In this document: positions 1 to 11,242 of the stretch, piece by piece
Layout: each line of letters opens with the position of its first letter
Position numbering within the stretch: the first letter of the stretch is position 1
Assembly (NCBI GenBank): GCA_036346405.1
Contig: CM070563.1
Span: 31,382,816-31,446,815 of the forward strand
Source: Phyllostachys edulis
Taxonomy: Eukaryota > Streptophyta > Magnoliopsida > Poales > Poaceae
Direction of reading: 5' to 3'
DNA length: 64,000 nucleotides
Translations under genes and position numbers: made by a program
Notes under the pieces: model-generated
What the model was told of the DNA's origin: nothing
The model's input: the letters and a program-made list of their open reading frames with translations, nothing else
The model's database searches: none

Positions 1-1449
1 GTTAATAGTCCAAATTGTTATAACATCCTTGTCTAATTGATATGCCATAATCTTTTGTCACCCTAGCTTGGTTATTTAATAGTTGGTATTATTGTAGCAC
101 CAACGTGGGTTGGTTAGATGCGATTAGATTGCTTAGCCATGCCACGAATCACCTTTTCATGTAAAGTTGCAATTATCAACTTGACTAAGTGACTATGGAA
201 CTATGTGATAAAACTGTGTGTACTGTGTGCTATTATGGCATGTGTTGCACTTAACCAACTGGGTGGGAAAAGATTTAGACTGAGGCAAGTGGTGGAAACT
301 GTGTGACATGGTGGCTGTGTGAATTGGGGATATGAATCTGTGTGTCAAAATAATCTGTGTGGCTTAGTTAGAAATTGGAAGTGTTGCCTTGGTCAATTAA
401 GAACTTAACTTTGTGCGCCATTGAACTTGTCCTCTTGTACAACCACATGCCTGTTATGGGACAGGCCTAACTTAGTAAGTTATGAATTCTTGACATTGAT
501 TGCTCAGGTAGTAGGTTAGGCTTAGTGATGGGTGGAGGTGTGTGCTACCAAGTAGTCGCATCGCGGGACGGTTCGTCGCTTCCCTGTCCAACGGTGTGTG
601 TTGTACCATCCTCTGTGTTAGGGTTGGTATGACGACAAAGCACACTGAGAGTGTCAATGTTGAGATGAAGTTTCTGAAAGGTTTTGTTGTGATCAGCTCT
701 AATCCAGTTGATTGCATCTTGTGGGTAAAGTGTACAAACTCTGCAGAGTGTTAAACAATCTATTCGAATAGCCGTGTCCGTGGTCATGGACATGCTCGGG
801 GATTTCACACAAGGGGTAGATTTTCATAAACTGTGTGGGAAGGGAGCTGTCTGATCTAAATCATATGGCTATGTGAATAATCTGTTTAGGCTGTGTCTTT
901 GTGAAATCAAACTGTTAAAATTAAATATTGTCTAATTGTTTTACTCGCTTTCAATCTATTATTTGTATTCAATTGCAAATGTTGCATTTCTGCAAAATAA
1001 CCACAGAATGTCATTCCCTTGGAATAAGCCTACATGTGTAATTGCATTGCAGGTATGACTTATGTAGTACGGTGTGTACTCACGCTTGCTTTGACGAATC
1101 AAGCAGAACTGAAGGAATCGCTAGTCAACAAGGTCCACTTCAAGGACCGTGGAGAACTAGGTCTTGCACCCCAGCCGATTGCCTGTGGGCATATGGATGG
1201 GCTTCACTGGAGTTATCCTGTTTCGTTCCGCTGCAGCTTCATTGAGCTTTTTTTTTTGCCTTCTGAGGCATTAATTGTAAGCTTTAACCTTAAGGTCTTT
1301 ACTCTGATGTTTATTGTATTTGCCTATTTATTAGTTATCTTTGTATATGGAATTGATATTTCACTGATGTTGTCACTGTGTGCACTAGCGTGATCCTAGA
1401 CTAGTGCAGTATACACAGAGGGTCCAGAATTGTATTTTTGGGTCCCGAC
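1..1449 (+). mobile_element. Ty3/Gypsy-type LTR copy, truncated by window edge
   Basis: No coding sequence. The segment near 720-800 (a TGTGGGTAAAG stretch, then CTGCAGAG, CTATTCGAATAGCC and a GGTCATGGACATGC stretch) matches, in opposite orientation, 5326-5395 in the LTR at 4691-7946 and the solo LTR at 17744-22305. The part from about 1050 to 1449 (TACTCAC.CTTGC, GATTGCCTGTGG, CTAGACTAGTG, then GGGTCCCGACA) matches the 3' end of the same LTR family. The 3' boundary is set at the last family-like bases, 1449; the 5' end lies outside the window. Family assignment rests on internal comparison and on the primer site next to the sister copy; boundaries are approximate. Confidence 0.6.
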
Positions 1450-3925
1450 ATCGGTCGAAGGAGCCTTCCCCTTCCCCTTGTCGCCAAACTCTCCACATCG
1501 GGCTGGTGTGTCAAAGTCGTCCATGTCCTGCGATTCCATGATGTAAGTGCACCGTATAGTGAAAATCGTAATAAGGATGTAAATTCTTCATAACTCACGT
1601 CATCGATATGGATTACGACTGGGCCACCGGATACGCTATGGCGGCCGGGCTTAGCCGTATGAGCCTTTCCCTTCCCCTTGTCGCAAGACTCTCCACGTCG
1701 GGCGGGTATGTCGAAGTCGTCCATATCCTGCGATTCTATGATGTAAGTACACTGTACAGTGAAAAACGTAACAAGAAAGTAAATTCTTCATAACTCACGT
1801 CGTCGATATGGATTACGCCTGGACGAGTACTAGGCCCCTTCGGTGCCTCCTCAATAGGGTCCGGTGTGTAAGGTTTCCAACGCACGAAGGTCTCGGCCCG
1901 CATCGAGTAGTTCAGCATGTACTTTTGCTGGATGAATGCCCTGTCATACATCTCTGGGCCGTCGATCCACTGGAAGAAGTGGCAGCGCATCTCAAGCTGT
2001 CATTATGTGGGGATGAACTTAAAAATTTAAGGAATTCAACGTAGGGAGAGGAAAATCGATGCGTGTGAAAGAAACGCTTACGAGGTGGCGACCGCACGTG
2101 TAGTTTGCCCGGGCGGCGGTCTCTGGGTGTGTGGACTGAATGATCTCTGCCGGCTCGCCACACACACACTGTGGGATCGGGAAATGTGGTGGTACTCGAG
2201 CATCTTTCATTGAAAAATCTGGGTATTGCAGATGTTTCCTCTTCTGCGCAAGCCACTTGCGCTTTTGTAACATCCTCGCGTAGAAGTTTTCTGAAGAGTC
2301 ATAGCTGGGTATCGTAGAATTTTGCGCTGTACATAACAACAACGCAGAAAGAAATTACATTATGACACTGAATGACGACCGGACGAACTGGGTCTGTTGG
2401 GACAATCCTTCATTGAGTGCCCAGGGGTCTTGCATATCCTACACTTGATTGTGCGGCTAATAGTGGTACGTTGACTAGCATCCATGTCATTCCAGAATAG
2501 CCACATCTGCTGTCGCCCCTTCCCTATTCTTTTCAAGTCTCTATTGGGACCCCATTGCACCATGTCTGGCCAAAGATCCTTGTAGTTCATTTCCAAGCTA
2601 TCCGAGTGAAACTCTCCACTCCATGTACCGAATATGTGCTGCGTGTCGTAGTACTCAGAGATGTACGGCATAGACATCTGCCTCATTTGTGCACACGCCT
2701 TGTACATATGTGAGCATGGCTTGTGGAGGAGTTTCGGCTTGTTACAGGTGCATGTCGCCATATCACCCAGGGTGCATGCCCATTTCCTTTCCCCAGCATG
2801 ATCATGGCGATTTACAGCCGAAACCTGATCTTGTACTTCTGCCTAAGGCCGTCGATCACCTGGATGTCGTGCATTTGGGGCTTCTCCATCTTCCGGTCCA
2901 TGTGCCTCTGTATGTTCTCAGACCACTGCTTGCCTTCGTCCATTTGTCACTTGGCTGCAGTGACTCTATTGATGAAATAACCAACAGTGCGAGTCCATGT
3001 CTCCTGGACGATCGCGGTGATAAGGAGGCACCGCATACCTTTGAGAACGCTGTTGTAGACCTCGGATATGTTGGTCGTCATAATCTTGTACCTCGCACCG
3101 TCTGTGTCATAGAGGAGGCACCATTTCTCCTATTCAGGAGCGTGGCCATTAATCCACTCGGAGAAGCTTATGGCACTATTGGGTTGCTCCCCTTCCAGAG
3201 TGGACTCCCTTATATGCCTCGTAGTCCGGTGTTCGAGGTCTCTCCAAATAGACTCAAACTTCCATCTCTGGTTCTGCAGACACAATGCCTTGAACGTCTT
3301 CATGAGTTCCTGAACATGGAACCGCATGAACAAGTTAGATGCAAGATGCCTCATGCACCACCTGGATTGCACATCGTTCCACTAGTGTGATGGATCTGTC
3401 CCATGCTGCATGGTGTTGATTGCCGCCAACAACCCAGCATTGCGGTCTGTGATTAGGCAGACGTTGGACCAGTCTCCCACCACCACCCTCTTCATGTTCT
3501 CCAAGAACCACAGCCAACTGGATGTGTTCTCGCTATTCACAATGGCAAATGCCATCGGAAGAAGCTGGTCATTCGCATCGGCCGCCACCGCGATGAAGAT
3601 GGTGCCCTTGTACCTCCCCGTGAGGAAAGTGCCATCCATCGTTAGCACAGGACGGCAGAAATTGAAGCCCCCTGATGCCCTGAGCGAAAGCCCAGAACAC
3701 CTGGTCCAGTATGAAGCGGTTGGGCCCTTTTCCAGCATCTTCACGGTCAAGCTTGTTTATGTACGTGCCGGGGTTTGATCTGGCAATCTGGTGAAGCAAT
3801 CTCGGCACAAGGTTGTACGCCTCTTCGTATGTCCTGTACATAGTCTCGATGACCTTCTGCTTGGCTCGTCGGACCTTACTGTAGCTAACTAGATAGCCAA
3901 CCTGATTGACGACTTCGGACATCAT
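1450..3925 (-). pseudogene. Mutator-like (MULE/MuDR-type) transposase, decayed
   Basis: Coding blocks run on the minus strand in several frames. At 3569-3925 is an upstream region (QVGYLVSYSKVRRAK...), then the MULE transposase core at 3382-3750 with DGTFLTGRYKG, IAVAADANDQLLPMAFAIV and ITDRNAGL. Residues after the core are at 3130-3372. At 2360-2761 lie a SWIM-like zinc motif (CTCNKP...CSH) and a CCHC knuckle (CRICKTPGHSMKDC). At 1912-2342 is a GRF-like zinc finger (CVCGEPAEI...C, then CHFFQW). This domain order is that of plant MuDR/FAR1-related transposases. Several frameshifts and in-frame stops break it, so it should be inactive. I see no convincing terminal inverted repeats, so the element's limits are unknown; the N-terminal part is absent or too decayed. 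Confidence 0.75.
1459..1830 (-). repeat. Tandem duplication of a C-terminal exon of the MULE gene
   Basis: Two direct copies of about 170-200 bp, beginning near 1460 and 1659. Each contains the CCTTCCCCTTGTCGC stretch, CCTGCGATTC.ATGATGTAAGT and TTCTTCATAACTCACGTC. On the minus strand each copy encodes a similar peptide (MDDFDIPARRGES, then a KGKGKAH-type basic stretch) followed by HIDDVSYEEFT. The copies differ at a modest number of sites, so the duplication is not recent. Confidence 0.7.
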
Positions 3926-3940
3926 CAGCTTGGGGGACTA

Positions 3941-4600
3941 AGGAAAAATAGCTATGGGGTAACTGGAGTGTAGTCTGGCTCACTAGAACTAGCCTCGCCA
4001 GCCTTGTAGTGAGCCAGCTCCTCAACTACGATCTCCAGCCTTTCTTTTGTAGCCTCCAGGCTATCTTGGGTGGTACACAGGTCTTCCAGAGTGTTCCCGT
4101 AGGCATAGTCCAATGCCTTCTCCAGGTCCACCTAGTGCGTTAGCTCAGGAGAGTCTTCATCTCTAGCCGAGCGGAAGGTACTGTCGAGTCTGGTCAGGAT
4201 ATGCATCGGGTGGTAGTGGAACCCGGTGCTGTGGAAGTGACGGTCATAGGTTTAGTGGAGACGATGGACTGCCTCTCTCACCGCATCCTGGATGCCATTG
4301 GCGAAGGTGTCACGCCTCATCGGAGCGTTGAAAATATGGAAGTTCGTGTCCGGCTGTAGGTTGGAGTAGAGTATCACCTCTACTCTCCAGCGATTTTGTT
4401 CTCCCACCTTGTACTTGTAGCCTTGGTATGTTGGCCTCTTTCTATAATCCAGATGCTGCATCATATCCCAAAGAATCGCGGCCCAGTGTCCAGCAAAAAC
4501 TCCCTGGGAAATAGAGCTTGGTGTTTCAGCCACCTATAGTTTTTGAGAAAGAGATGAGTTAGTAACCATTTTAAAGAGAAGGGTTGAGAAAGGACTCTAG
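3941..4600 (-). pseudogene. Unrecognised ORF in the gag position of an LTR element
   Basis: An ORF at 4252-4533 (94 codons, starting MAETPSSISQGVFAGHW) is followed in the same frame, past stops, by a plausible continuation ending near 3945 (HFHSTGFHYHPMHIL, then an acidic coiled-coil-like EATKERLEIVVEELAHYKAGE). It begins about 150 bp downstream of the primer-binding site at 4679-4690, where gag normally starts. I do not recognise a gag, protease or polymerase domain, so this may be a non-autonomous element with its own coding sequence. The Mutator-like remnant begins directly beyond it, which suggests insertion or truncation. Confidence 0.45.
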
Positions 4601-4678
4601 GAAGACTCAAAATACTTTTTTAGTTTTAAAAAACAAGTCCTTAGGGTAATTCTAAGGCCACGACCTATAGTCGATATG

Positions 4679-4690
4679 GCTCTGATACCA
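4679..4690 (-). other. Primer-binding site of LTR element (initiator tRNA-Met type)
   Basis: Read on the minus strand the sequence is TGGTATCAGAGC, the 12-mer complementary to the 3' end of plant initiator tRNA-Met, used to prime minus-strand DNA synthesis. It lies immediately inside the LTR at 4691-7946, fixing that LTR as a 5' LTR read leftward. The LTR edge here does not end in the usual CA, so a few bases may be mutated. Confidence 0.8.
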
Positions 4691-7600
4691 CTTTTATCGA
4701 ACCCGGGAACGAAGGATCCCAAATCCTCTATGTTCATACACTAGTCCAGGATTTCTAGGGTACACAGTTATACAAAAGTGACATCACAAACATATCACGT
4801 ATTTAATTAATAATAATTCAGAGCTTAATACAAAAGGGCCCTGAGGCCAAATAAATAAATAACACAATAGAATCAAAGTAGTAGTAGGCCACACGATGTG
4901 CCACAGGCAATCATCTGGGGGCATAGGCCTAAGCGTCTGTGTCCTCACCGTCCTGATAGAAGTCTTCTCCTGAATAAAGATTATTCAGCAAGAGTGAGTA
5001 CAACTTCCGTGCTCGCAAGTTACACCCAATAAAGAATTATGATGCATACCTAAGTAAACAAATGAGACTGGCAGGGTTTATTTTGCATAAAGCAGCATTT
5101 TCAGTTTAAATACTCATAATAATTTTCAAGGCCATTTTTAATCTATAACTAAAATCTGATTTTTAAAATGACAGTTGTATAGTGGATAACCTCAAATAAT
5201 GAATGGTGAAGGATACCCTCCTATCACATGGCTAACCGCCCAATTTTACCACAAGAATTTACCATCCTAAAATCATTTAATTATTTTTAAAACCAAAAAC
5301 AAAGTTTAACTTAAAGTAGCTTTGCTCAGCATGTCTATGACCGCGGATGCGGCTATTCGAATAGTTTTCTACTCTGCAGAGTTTGTATGGCTTTACCCAC
5401 ACGAGATAATTTGCTTTTAATATCGACCAATTCACGCTTCCGAAGGCGTGTGACTAAGCAATTATCATGTGGCCTTTCCAATGCTCTACCTTAATGTATT
5501 CATTTCCACTAAGGTTTCGCTTTCATTGGGCTAATCACCCTCCAAAAGCCCCCTCTTGCGCCAAGTGGGAATTAATGTCTAACCGATACCCACACAACAA
5601 TACAACACAAATAACAATAAGGTATTACAAATTATTGAGCCAAATCTGTCTCATTCCAGACATGTGGTGGTAGCGGTAAGGCGTAGCAAAATACGCTCAA
5701 AGACCGGTCCTTAACTGACTTGAGTGACTTTCCAAAATAACCCCTAGACCTCAACCTTAACCAGATTGAGCTAGTGCATAAACCTGCACCCATCAATCAT
5801 CCATTTCGCCCAAATCCAAACCCATTTTTTATTTTATTTTAAATAAAACCATCTTTATAAGCTCTCTATGGTAAAACAATACCATAGACTCAATTTTAAA
5901 AAAATTTGAATCATTTGGCTAAAATCTCCCAAAAAACACAGTTCTGATCTAGGCATTGACTAAACATATGATTATTTTGAATATTATTTTATCTAAGGGT
6001 GACAAGGAAATGATAATCAATATTCCAAACAGGCTATTCAAAGGAATTGGATTAACTAAGGAATTAAACAGGAATTAAAATAGCTTGAATAAAATTATGC
6101 ATGCAATAATAATTTAAAAATAGAATTTAAATAACTTTAAAATATTGGGATCAACATGGTCAATGATATAACTTGCATTCATTGAAGTCTTGGTACTCTT
6201 AAGTCCTCTGAAGGATCAAACTCTCTAGAGTCGTCGAAGTCTATACACGAAAATACGACAAATTCAATTGAAATTCAAATAAATTCAAAAAGACAAATCA
6301 AATTAACTCCAAATCAAAAATTTTAGTTTAGTTAGCTAGTTTTTGTATTTATACAAATTTAGAAATTTGAATCGACGAAATTGGAGTTCGTATGAAGAAA
6401 TACGAGCTCCTGGAAGTTTTAAACCCTAATTTGGATTTACAAGAATTTGTTGATTTATTTTTTTGAAGGAAAACTTGATTTATGATGTCAGCCCTCCAGA
6501 ATTTGGAATTAAAAGGAATAAAATAAAACCCTGACATACGGGCCCCACTTGTAAGTGGCTCGGTCCTCATGGACCAAGTCCACCTAGGGCACGTCATTGC
6601 CACATGGGCAAGGAAGGTGAGGTGGTGTCTACGTGGCGTGCATGTGGCAGTGCCACGTTGGCAAGGGCGATGCCGGCGTCGGGACCAATGGTCGCCGGCG
6701 GTGTGCGGCAGGGCGGCGACCGAGGAAGTGCGCATCGGTGAGAGGGAGGTGCGGGGAATACGGTGCGCTCACCCAGGTAACGAGAGGAGGAAGGAGGTGG
6801 CCGACGGTGAGGAGAAAGCGGTGGCGCGGTACGGCTCGTGGCGGCAGTGGCGCTCCCTGTGGGGTTTCGGCGATGCGAAGGTGAGCACCGAGTCGACGAC
6901 AGTGTGGCGAATCCAATGGTGGCAGAGGCGAGGTCGCAGCGTCGACGGTGGCAGTGCTAGAGGCGGCGGGGCGCTTGCGGCCGGCGGCGAGTAAAACTCA
7001 AAATCCGGCGAGCTCACGAGGAGAGGGGAAGAATGGGTGGCGGCGTTGGGTTGAGTGTAGAAAGGGGCACCCAGGGCTTCCTTTTATAGGGGCTGAGGGG
7101 CACCGGGGCGGCGAGGTGGCGTGGGAGATCGTGGCGGCGGTGGTTGCGGAGCTCGGGCGAAGTGGGCGCGAAGAAGGGGGAGAACGTGGGGGATAAGGCG
7201 GAGGTGGCCTTGGGTCATGCGCACGTGCGCACAGGAAGCAGGGGCAGTTGGGGTGGCCGTTGCAGAGCTTTGGGGCGCTCGGCAATGTCGGCGCGATGGC
7301 TTGGCCACGCGGGGAAGAAAGCGGCAAGGAAGAAAGGGGCACGGGCCCACATAGCGGTGAGAGAAAAGAAAAGAAAGGAAAGGGGGCGGGGTCTCTGGGC
7401 TGTCCATTCAAATCGAACGATCCACAACATGGTGATGTTCGGACCGCTCCAAACAGGCAACATGATCGGGCTGTCCATTTTAGATCGGATGGTCCACATC
7501 GATGGGATGTTCGGACCGTCCAGAAGCGCCATCAATATTGACCGTTGATCTTTGATCCAATGGCCGAAATCGGTTGGAGTGCAAGCGCACAGAGGATTGG

Positions 7601-7946
7601 GCTGAGAGGGCTGTGCGCGTGTGGGAAATGAGTTGGGCTACAGCAGATTCGGCCCAAGTACTATTTGAGAGTTTTAAAAAGATTTAACAATTGAATTAAT
7701 TCGGTTAATTCGAATTGGCTTTAGAAAATAGCAAATAAAATCCAAAAATTTTAGAAAAATTCACAGAAATTCCTAGAGTTATTTTGGACTTAAATAAAAT
7801 ATTTCCAACTTAAAATTGTAACAGATTTTGCAAATAAATTTATTTTGGCTTTAAATTAATTAAGGAAAAGCTTTTAAAATTTCAGAAAATCCACAAATTT
7901 AATTAAGTTTTAAATTTCCTCTAAAATTGAAAATTTGGGTTGTTAC
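4691..7946 (-). mobile_element. 5' LTR of a Ty3/Gypsy-type element
   Basis: The LTR starts on the minus strand at 7946 with TGTAACAACCCAAATT and ends at the primer site, about 3.26 kb. It shares ordered blocks with the solo LTRs at 17744-22305 and 46926-62014: the CTATTCGAATAG block, a TACTCACTCTTGC block, and a CCCGGGTTC terminus. LTRs this long beginning TGTAACA are known in the Tekay/Del group of plant chromoviruses; that lineage is inferred. The region from 6570 to 7550 is GC-rich and produces many overlapping ORFs on both strands, none with a recognisable domain. It also has degenerate GGTCCGAACGG-type repeats (7410-7550), shared with the solo LTR at 17744. Confidence 0.75.
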
Positions 7947-8690
7947 ACCGCGGCCTTGTCGTGGCACCTAATCTTCTGCCGTGGTAGGACTTGGGCAGCC
8001 AATCCTATGTTGTGCCCCTGCCATAGCACCCAATCATCTGCCGTGGTTGGGTTTGGGTAGCCAATTCTTTGCTGCACCCCTATCGTGGCAGCCAATCCTC
8101 CACCGTGGCAGCCAATCCTCAGCCGTGGCACCCAATCCTCTGCTGCACCCTTGTCGTGACAGCCAATCCTCCGCTGTGGCACCCAATCCTCTACTGCGTT
8201 CCTACCGTGGCAGCCAATCCTATGCTGCCCCCCTACCGTGGCACCTAATCCTATGCTGCCCCCTTACCGTGGCACCCAATCCTATGCTGCCCCCCTACCG
8301 TGGCACCCAATCCTATGCTGCCCCCCTACCGTGGCACCTAATCCTCTGCCGTGGTAGGGTTTGGGCAGCCAATTATTTGCCATGCCCCTGTCGTGGCAGC
8401 CAATCCTCTGTGGCGCCCCTATCGTGGCAGCCAATCCTCTACCGCGCCCCTACAGTGGCACCCAATCCTCTACCGCGGTAGGGATTGGCAGGGTGACGGC
8501 TTGCCGCGGTAGGGCTTAGCTTGGGCACTGCAGAGGATTGGCTGCCCAAATCCTACCACAGTAGAGGATTGGGTGCCACAATAGGAGCGCAGCATAGGAT
8601 TGACTGCCCAAATCCTATCGTGGCAAAAGATTGGATGCCACAAGAGGGGTGTGGCAGAGGACTGGCTGCCACGGGAAGGTCACAGCAGAG
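7947..8690. repeat. Minisatellite with an inverted arm (CCGTGGCAGCCAATCCT type)
   Basis: From 7950 to about 8500 a 17-45 bp motif recurs: CCGTGGCA(C/G)CCAATCCT with CTATGCTGC or TCTGCCG spacers and CCCC(C)TACCGTGG. From about 8525 to 8690 the reverse complement recurs (AGGATTGGCTGCCAC, AGGATTGGGTGCCAC). The left array and the inverted arm could fold into a long imperfect hairpin. There is no protein signature. Arrays with this symmetry are common next to termini of DNA transposons, but no terminal repeat is visible here. Confidence 0.75.
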
Positions 8691-8739
8691 GATTGACATT
8701 TCAAGTTATGGTAAAATCAGGGTGTTAAAATCAGAGATC

Positions 8740-9637
8740 AAAGATATGTCGTCACAAGTGGTTTTTGTACGAAACCATTTGTGATTCACAGCGTGGGAGT
8801 TTAAAAAATTTTGAACGCGTGCGTGGGAAGCAAAATGTTTTGATGTTGTCCTTATATATTATAGCTGAGTTGAGGTGGGACGCACTGGGGCAAGGCTCCC
8901 GCATGCTGCGGTGGCTGCTCAACTCGGCGGAGGTGGAGCTCGTCATGAGGAGCGAGCGGGGGTGCGCTACGAACCAGCAACGGCCGGAGCTCATCCTGGC
9001 TTCTATTGGTTTGATGCTTCATTTCTACCCCTATTTCATGTAGGATGGGATTGTTTAAGTAGTTATCGGGTCATGCAATTGTGTTTGTTCATGCTTTAAT
9101 TTCGTTGTTTGGGGATAATCAGGTTGGTGATATTTCTCGGATAGAATATGAACTCTCTCATACGGATATCCTATATGCTGATGGGATAACATCCTCGGAC
9201 GGGTTAGCATCTACAGAGTTCTCTTTCCAACAACTAACTTTGAATGGATGATTATTCTATGTATGTTAGTAAGCGTTAGTGTTCCCTTCTGATGTATGGG
9301 AGTGATGCCTTTTTCATGCATTTTCAAGAGTCCTTGAAGATGGAAAGCTCACATACATTTAGTATCTTGTTCAGTCTTCTAGGTTCAAGTTCTATATTAG
9401 GAACTGTGATGGTACCAACTATGAAACATTCAAAATCTATTTTTTTTTTTTTGCAATAGAAAAAACTATCACAGACGATTCTTGCTTAGAACCGTCTGTG
9501 ATAGCTTTTTTCACAGACAGTTTGAAAACCGTCTATGATGACTACCTGTTATCACAGATACATAAATCCAAATGGTTCAGGAAACCGTCCGTGATGACAG
9601 TTTAGAACCATTTGTGATGACCCTTTGTGTAGTAGTG
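8740..9637 (+). mobile_element. CACTA element remnant: right end with subterminal repeats
   Basis: The right end reads TTGTGTAGTAGTG, the reverse complement of a CACTAC terminus. Inside it, 9465-9620 carries repeats of TCACAGACGGTT and AACCGTCTGTGAT, the subterminal repeat of the CACTA elements at 15199-24324 and 49869-57758. A related inverted pair (CACAAGTGGTTT...AAACCATTTGTG) is at 8751-8785. No left CACTA terminus was found, so this is a truncated or internally rearranged, non-autonomous copy. Its interior includes exon-like DNA (8880-9240). Confidence 0.6.
9118..9230 (+). pseudogene. Exon-like segment, possibly captured from a host gene
   Basis: After an AG at 9119-9122, one frame stays open as QVGDISRIEYELSHTDILYADG followed by GITSSDGLASTEFSF, a composition typical of a conserved coding exon and unlike surrounding AT-rich DNA. 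A second GC-rich block at 8880-9000 (RWDALGQGSRMLRWLL) may be another piece. I do not recognise the parent gene. Lying inside a CACTA remnant, it may be transduplicated gene sequence. A protein search with the 38-residue frame would decide. Confidence 0.35.
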
Positions 9638-9725
9638 GGAGCAATGGAACTTATCCATTGAACCCAATCCATAGGCCAGTGTCCGTCGGACTGCACCTTT
9701 ATTTATCAAGTTTCATATCTTTTAT

Positions 9726-10680
9726 TTAAATTTCACTCGTCTCTAGAAATTTGATTTTGTTTTGCTCTGAAACCAGCTGAAGCTTGCATAAACTAGCTTT
9801 AAACCTACTGCTTGAAGTTTCTTTTGAAACTTTTAAAACTTGCTGAAACTTCTTTTGAAATCTGAAACTCGAAACTTCAACATGCTGAACCTTCTTTTGA
9901 AATCTGCAACTTGAAACATGCAAAAAGATGAAACTCCATGAGACTTAGGATGAAAGATGAAACTTCATGATACTTGTGATGAAACTAAATGAAACTTTAT
10001 GAAACTTCATGATACTTGTGATGAAACTAAATAAACTTGATGAAACTATATAAACTAGATGAAACACGATGTCTCTATTGAAAACTTGTTTTTATACCAA
10101 AAAAGATGAAACTCCATGAGACTTGGGATGAATCTTCATGAAACACATATGTCTCATGAAACTTGATGAAACACGATGTTACTATTGAAAATTTATCCTA
10201 GACAAAAAAGATGAAACTTCATGAGACTTGGGATGCAACTTGTTTAAACATTCTCTACACAATACGGAGAATCAATGATACTTGATGAAACTTAATGAAA
10301 CATGTCCAAAATAACTTAATGAAACTATATGAAACTTGATGAGACACGATGTCACTATTGAAAACTTGTTCTAGATAAAAACATGAAACTTTATGAAACT
10401 CCATTAGACCATGAGATGAAACTTCATAAAACTTAATGAAACTGAGTGAAACTTGCTCTACAAAATATAGAGAAAAATGATACTTGATGAAACTTAATGA
10501 AACATGTCCAAAAATAACTTAATAAAACTAGTTGAAACTTGATAAGACATAATGAAATTGCATAAAACTGAGTGAAACTTGCTCTACAAAATATGAGAAA
10601 CAATGATACTTGATGAAATTTAATAAAACATGTCCCAAAATAACTGAATGAAACTTGATGAGACATAATGATCAGTCAAA
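9726..10680. repeat. Degenerate satellite-like ATGAAACTT repeat
   Basis: About 950 bp built mainly from variants of ATGAAACTT, GATGAAACTTAATGAAAC and CATGAGACTTGGGATG. A higher-order unit of roughly 110-130 bp recurs (GATGAGACACGATGTCACT, TATTGAAAACTTG, AAAAGATGAAACT). The left part (9726-9930) uses the related GAAACTTCTTTTGAAA unit. No open frame of note. Confidence 0.7.
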
Positions 10681-11242
10681 TGCTGACGTGTTTCCCAAAA
10701 TAGAAACTTGATCGGTCAGTCCACATGTTATGGGCATTTGACTCTTTTCCATTACATTTTGTTGCACCCTGTTTGCTTCATGCATGATTCCTTCCGTTAG
10801 GTAAGGGGAAAGAAAAGGTGAAGAAATTTATATTGAAAGTGCTGATGTGTTTCATACTACAAGTGTATGACGTGTTTCATACTGCTAACCATAGCTGGCT
10901 CTTCCAATGGGAGCTCCAGCCAGACAGTTGTACCGTTGGGTGAGCCTCCAAACGGTATAGCGTTGCGTAGTAGCTCCCTTTATTAATTCATTTCATTTCT
11001 CCCTATAGTCTATATATGTACCGTACTCAGTACTCACAAGATTATCCAATGCAAAATTTAGCCCCTTACATTAAAATGGAGCAAGAAGCTAGCTGCTATT
11101 GCGGTGGTCAATCTGCCACTGTCAATTAGGGTTGGACCATTCAACCATATCGCAGGTTAATTTGGTCTCCTCCTCCCAGATTATTCACAAAAGAAAAGAA
11201 AAGGAAAGGAAAGAAAAAACTAAACAGCTGCACGTCTCATTC
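10681..11242. other. Intergenic DNA, 3' flank of xylanase A
   Basis: No gene or recognisable element. An AAAAGAAAAGGAAAGG stretch lies near 11195. The xylanase A stop codon is at 11243-11245, so its transcript's 3' end should fall in this segment; I see no unambiguous polyadenylation signal. Confidence 0.4.

Noticed and set aside
6569..7550. Many overlapping ORFs of 80-140 aa on both strands in GC-rich DNA
   Set aside because: All frames are open because of base composition; no domains, and the region is part of an LTR shared with other copies.
7947..8690. CRISPR-like array
   Set aside because: Eukaryotic context; units are variable in length, contiguous and inverted, with no constant repeat and unique spacers.
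9430..9637. Stand-alone MITE with subterminal hairpins
   Set aside because: The right end is a CACTA terminus but no left terminus or duplication exists, so it is listed as a truncated CACTA remnant.
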